From Bacillus sp. M6-12 (GTDB lineage: Bacteria; Bacillota; Bacilli; Bacillales; DSM-1321): 64,000 bases of DNA. A program made the translations under genes and the position numbers. The DNA is taken from NCBI RefSeq assembly GCF_002860285.1, contig NZ_PGVF01000005.1:62001-126000 (forward strand), given 5' to 3'. Numbering within the stretch: the first letter of the stretch is position 1; the number at the start of each line of letters is the position of its first letter. Below, in pieces: positions 63,308-64,000 of this stretch. Below the pieces are notes generated by a model that saw nothing but the letters and a program-made list of their open reading frames with translations, was not told the DNA's origin and searched no databases.

Positions 63308-64000
63308 CCTGGCTTATTACGTTATCAGATGCAGCTCTATATCTTTGTTTTTCCATGTTGCTAGGGAGTTGTCTTTTAGCTTCTTTACCTGAGAATAAGA
63401 AAGTACCGATCCGTTTTTCAAATCGGTGCCGTGTTATGCTGGCACTGCTTATTCCATTGCTGGCATTTGTTCCAGTGTTAGACATCCTTTTTCAATTTTC
63501 AGCTAATCGGGATATTTCAGCCGTCCTGACAAGTGTTTTATTGCATTCCAGAACGGGATCAACTTGGCTGGTGGCTGTTATAGTATCCATTTTTCTGGTT
63601 TTATTTTTCTTGAATATGGATATTCAAACATCAAGATTGAACGCTGGTATTACTCTTATGTGGGTAAGCTTGCTTGCATTTATTGTAAATTGGTCTGGCC
63701 ATATTGCTGCACTATCTCCAATTTGGGGTTATTTGGCTAATACGATACACTTCATATCTATGGCATTTTGGACAGGTATATTATTTATCATTAGCTGGAA
63801 ATCAACAGCAGACTCAAACTGGGACGTGTTTAGAAAATGGTTTACACCATTCGCATTTTCCTGTGTACTTCTGATTCTCGTTACGGGTATCATCCTTATG
63901 AAGTATACCGTTCCTGAGTACTGGAATTCCTGGCTCTTGCCTTATGGCGAAGCACTTTTGTTAAAGCATTTGTTGTACTCTTTAGTATTAATATTTGCTT
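63304..64000 (+). CDS. CopD-like copper-transport membrane protein (cut by window end)
   Basis: At least 232 residues, continuing beyond 64000. Membrane helices include ALYLCFSMLLGSCLLAS, VMLALLIPLLAFVPVLDILF, WLVAVIVSIFLVLFFLNM, ITLMWVSLLAFIVNWSGHIA and FTPFAFSCVLLILVTGIIL. Conserved His-containing segments NWSGHIAAL and WGYLANTIHFISMAFWTG fit CopD. It works with CopC in copper uptake or tolerance. The frame is open where the copy at 50794 is broken. Confidence 0.9.
   Translation, partial: MTWLITLSDAALYLCFSMLLGSCLLASLPENKKVPIRFSNRCRVMLALLIPLLAFVPVLDILFQFSANRDISAVLTSVLLHSRTGSTWLVAVIVSIFLVLFFLNMDIQTSRLNAGITLMWVSLLAFIVNWSGHIAALSPIWGYLANTIHFISMAFWTGILFIISWKSTADSNWDVFRKWFTPFAFSCVLLILVTGIILMKYTVPEYWNSWLLPYGEALLLKHLLYSLVLIFA

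Noticed and set aside
1..64000. CRISPR arrays, tRNA, rRNA and phage structural genes.
   Set aside because: No regular direct repeats with spacers, no cloverleaf or rRNA-like stretch and no phage structural or packaging proteins were seen on either strand.

Overview
The window is low-GC DNA from a spore-forming Bacillaceae bacterium. The host assignment rests on a SpoVA-type sporulation operon with a sigma-G-like promoter, Zur boxes of the Bacillus type, a cysteine-poor L33 paralogue, AGGAGG-type ribosome sites, frequent TTG/GTG starts and YqxD, YtkA, CopC and TerC family genes. The species cannot be named from the sequence alone.

Layout. (1) 1-17200: one compact minus-strand operon of twelve genes, read from 17075 down to 127. 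It encodes a type I-like N6-adenine methylase with two separate specificity-like proteins, a small winged-helix-like protein, a 1349-residue P-loop ATPase, a HerA-type ATPase with a NurA-like partner, a small protein with a nuclease-like signature, a Hanks-type kinase with TPR repeats and three proteins I cannot assign. No HsdR translocase is present. It looks like a methylation-linked phage-defence system of the MADS/BREX/Pgl kind. (2) 17200-20800: a graveyard of decayed genes, including a three-gene remnant of unknown origin. (3) 20800-29150: a mobile accessory segment with an unknown 274-residue protein, a two-gene unit pairing a multi-helix membrane protein with a PD-(D/E)xK-like nuclease, and three overlapping tyrosine recombinases (a recombinase trio). 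Two related GGGG/CCCC hairpins mark its sides.

(4) 29150-34600: a NERD-domain protein, YqxD, a cupin and a duplicated ferritin-like protein, with two diverged copies of a dispersed repeat and a possible 20-codon microprotein gene behind a Fur-like site. (5) 34600-39100: a spoVA2mob-type operon (DUF1657, YhcN/YlaJ lipoprotein, SpoVAC, SpoVAD, SpoVAEb, DUF1657, DUF421-DUF1657 '2Duf') behind a near-perfect sigma-G promoter; operons of this type are linked to high spore heat resistance. (6) 39500-42700: a Q-rich small protein, a YkuD L,D-transpeptidase and a mosaic of truncated genes.

(7) 42700-51150: metal homeostasis. A Zur-type group (ZinT-like lipoprotein, broken CobW-family GTPase, zinc-free L33) lies next to a copper/thiol group (YtkA-like, PepSY, SCO, sensor kinase and response regulator, CopC, broken CopD). 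(8) 51200-57500: TerC with a structured RNA and a 30-codon ORF downstream, then a class I ribonucleotide reductase operon behind a cobalamin riboswitch. (9) 57500-64000: an MFS exporter, a GC-rich repeat, an aldehyde dehydrogenase with a MarR regulator, and a second, partly deleted copy of the YtkA/regulator/CopC/CopD locus that runs off the window edge.

A shared motif, TGTGAAGTTTTTGTGA, precedes SCO, the response regulator and the remnant of the duplicated regulator. It is a good candidate operator linking the copper group.
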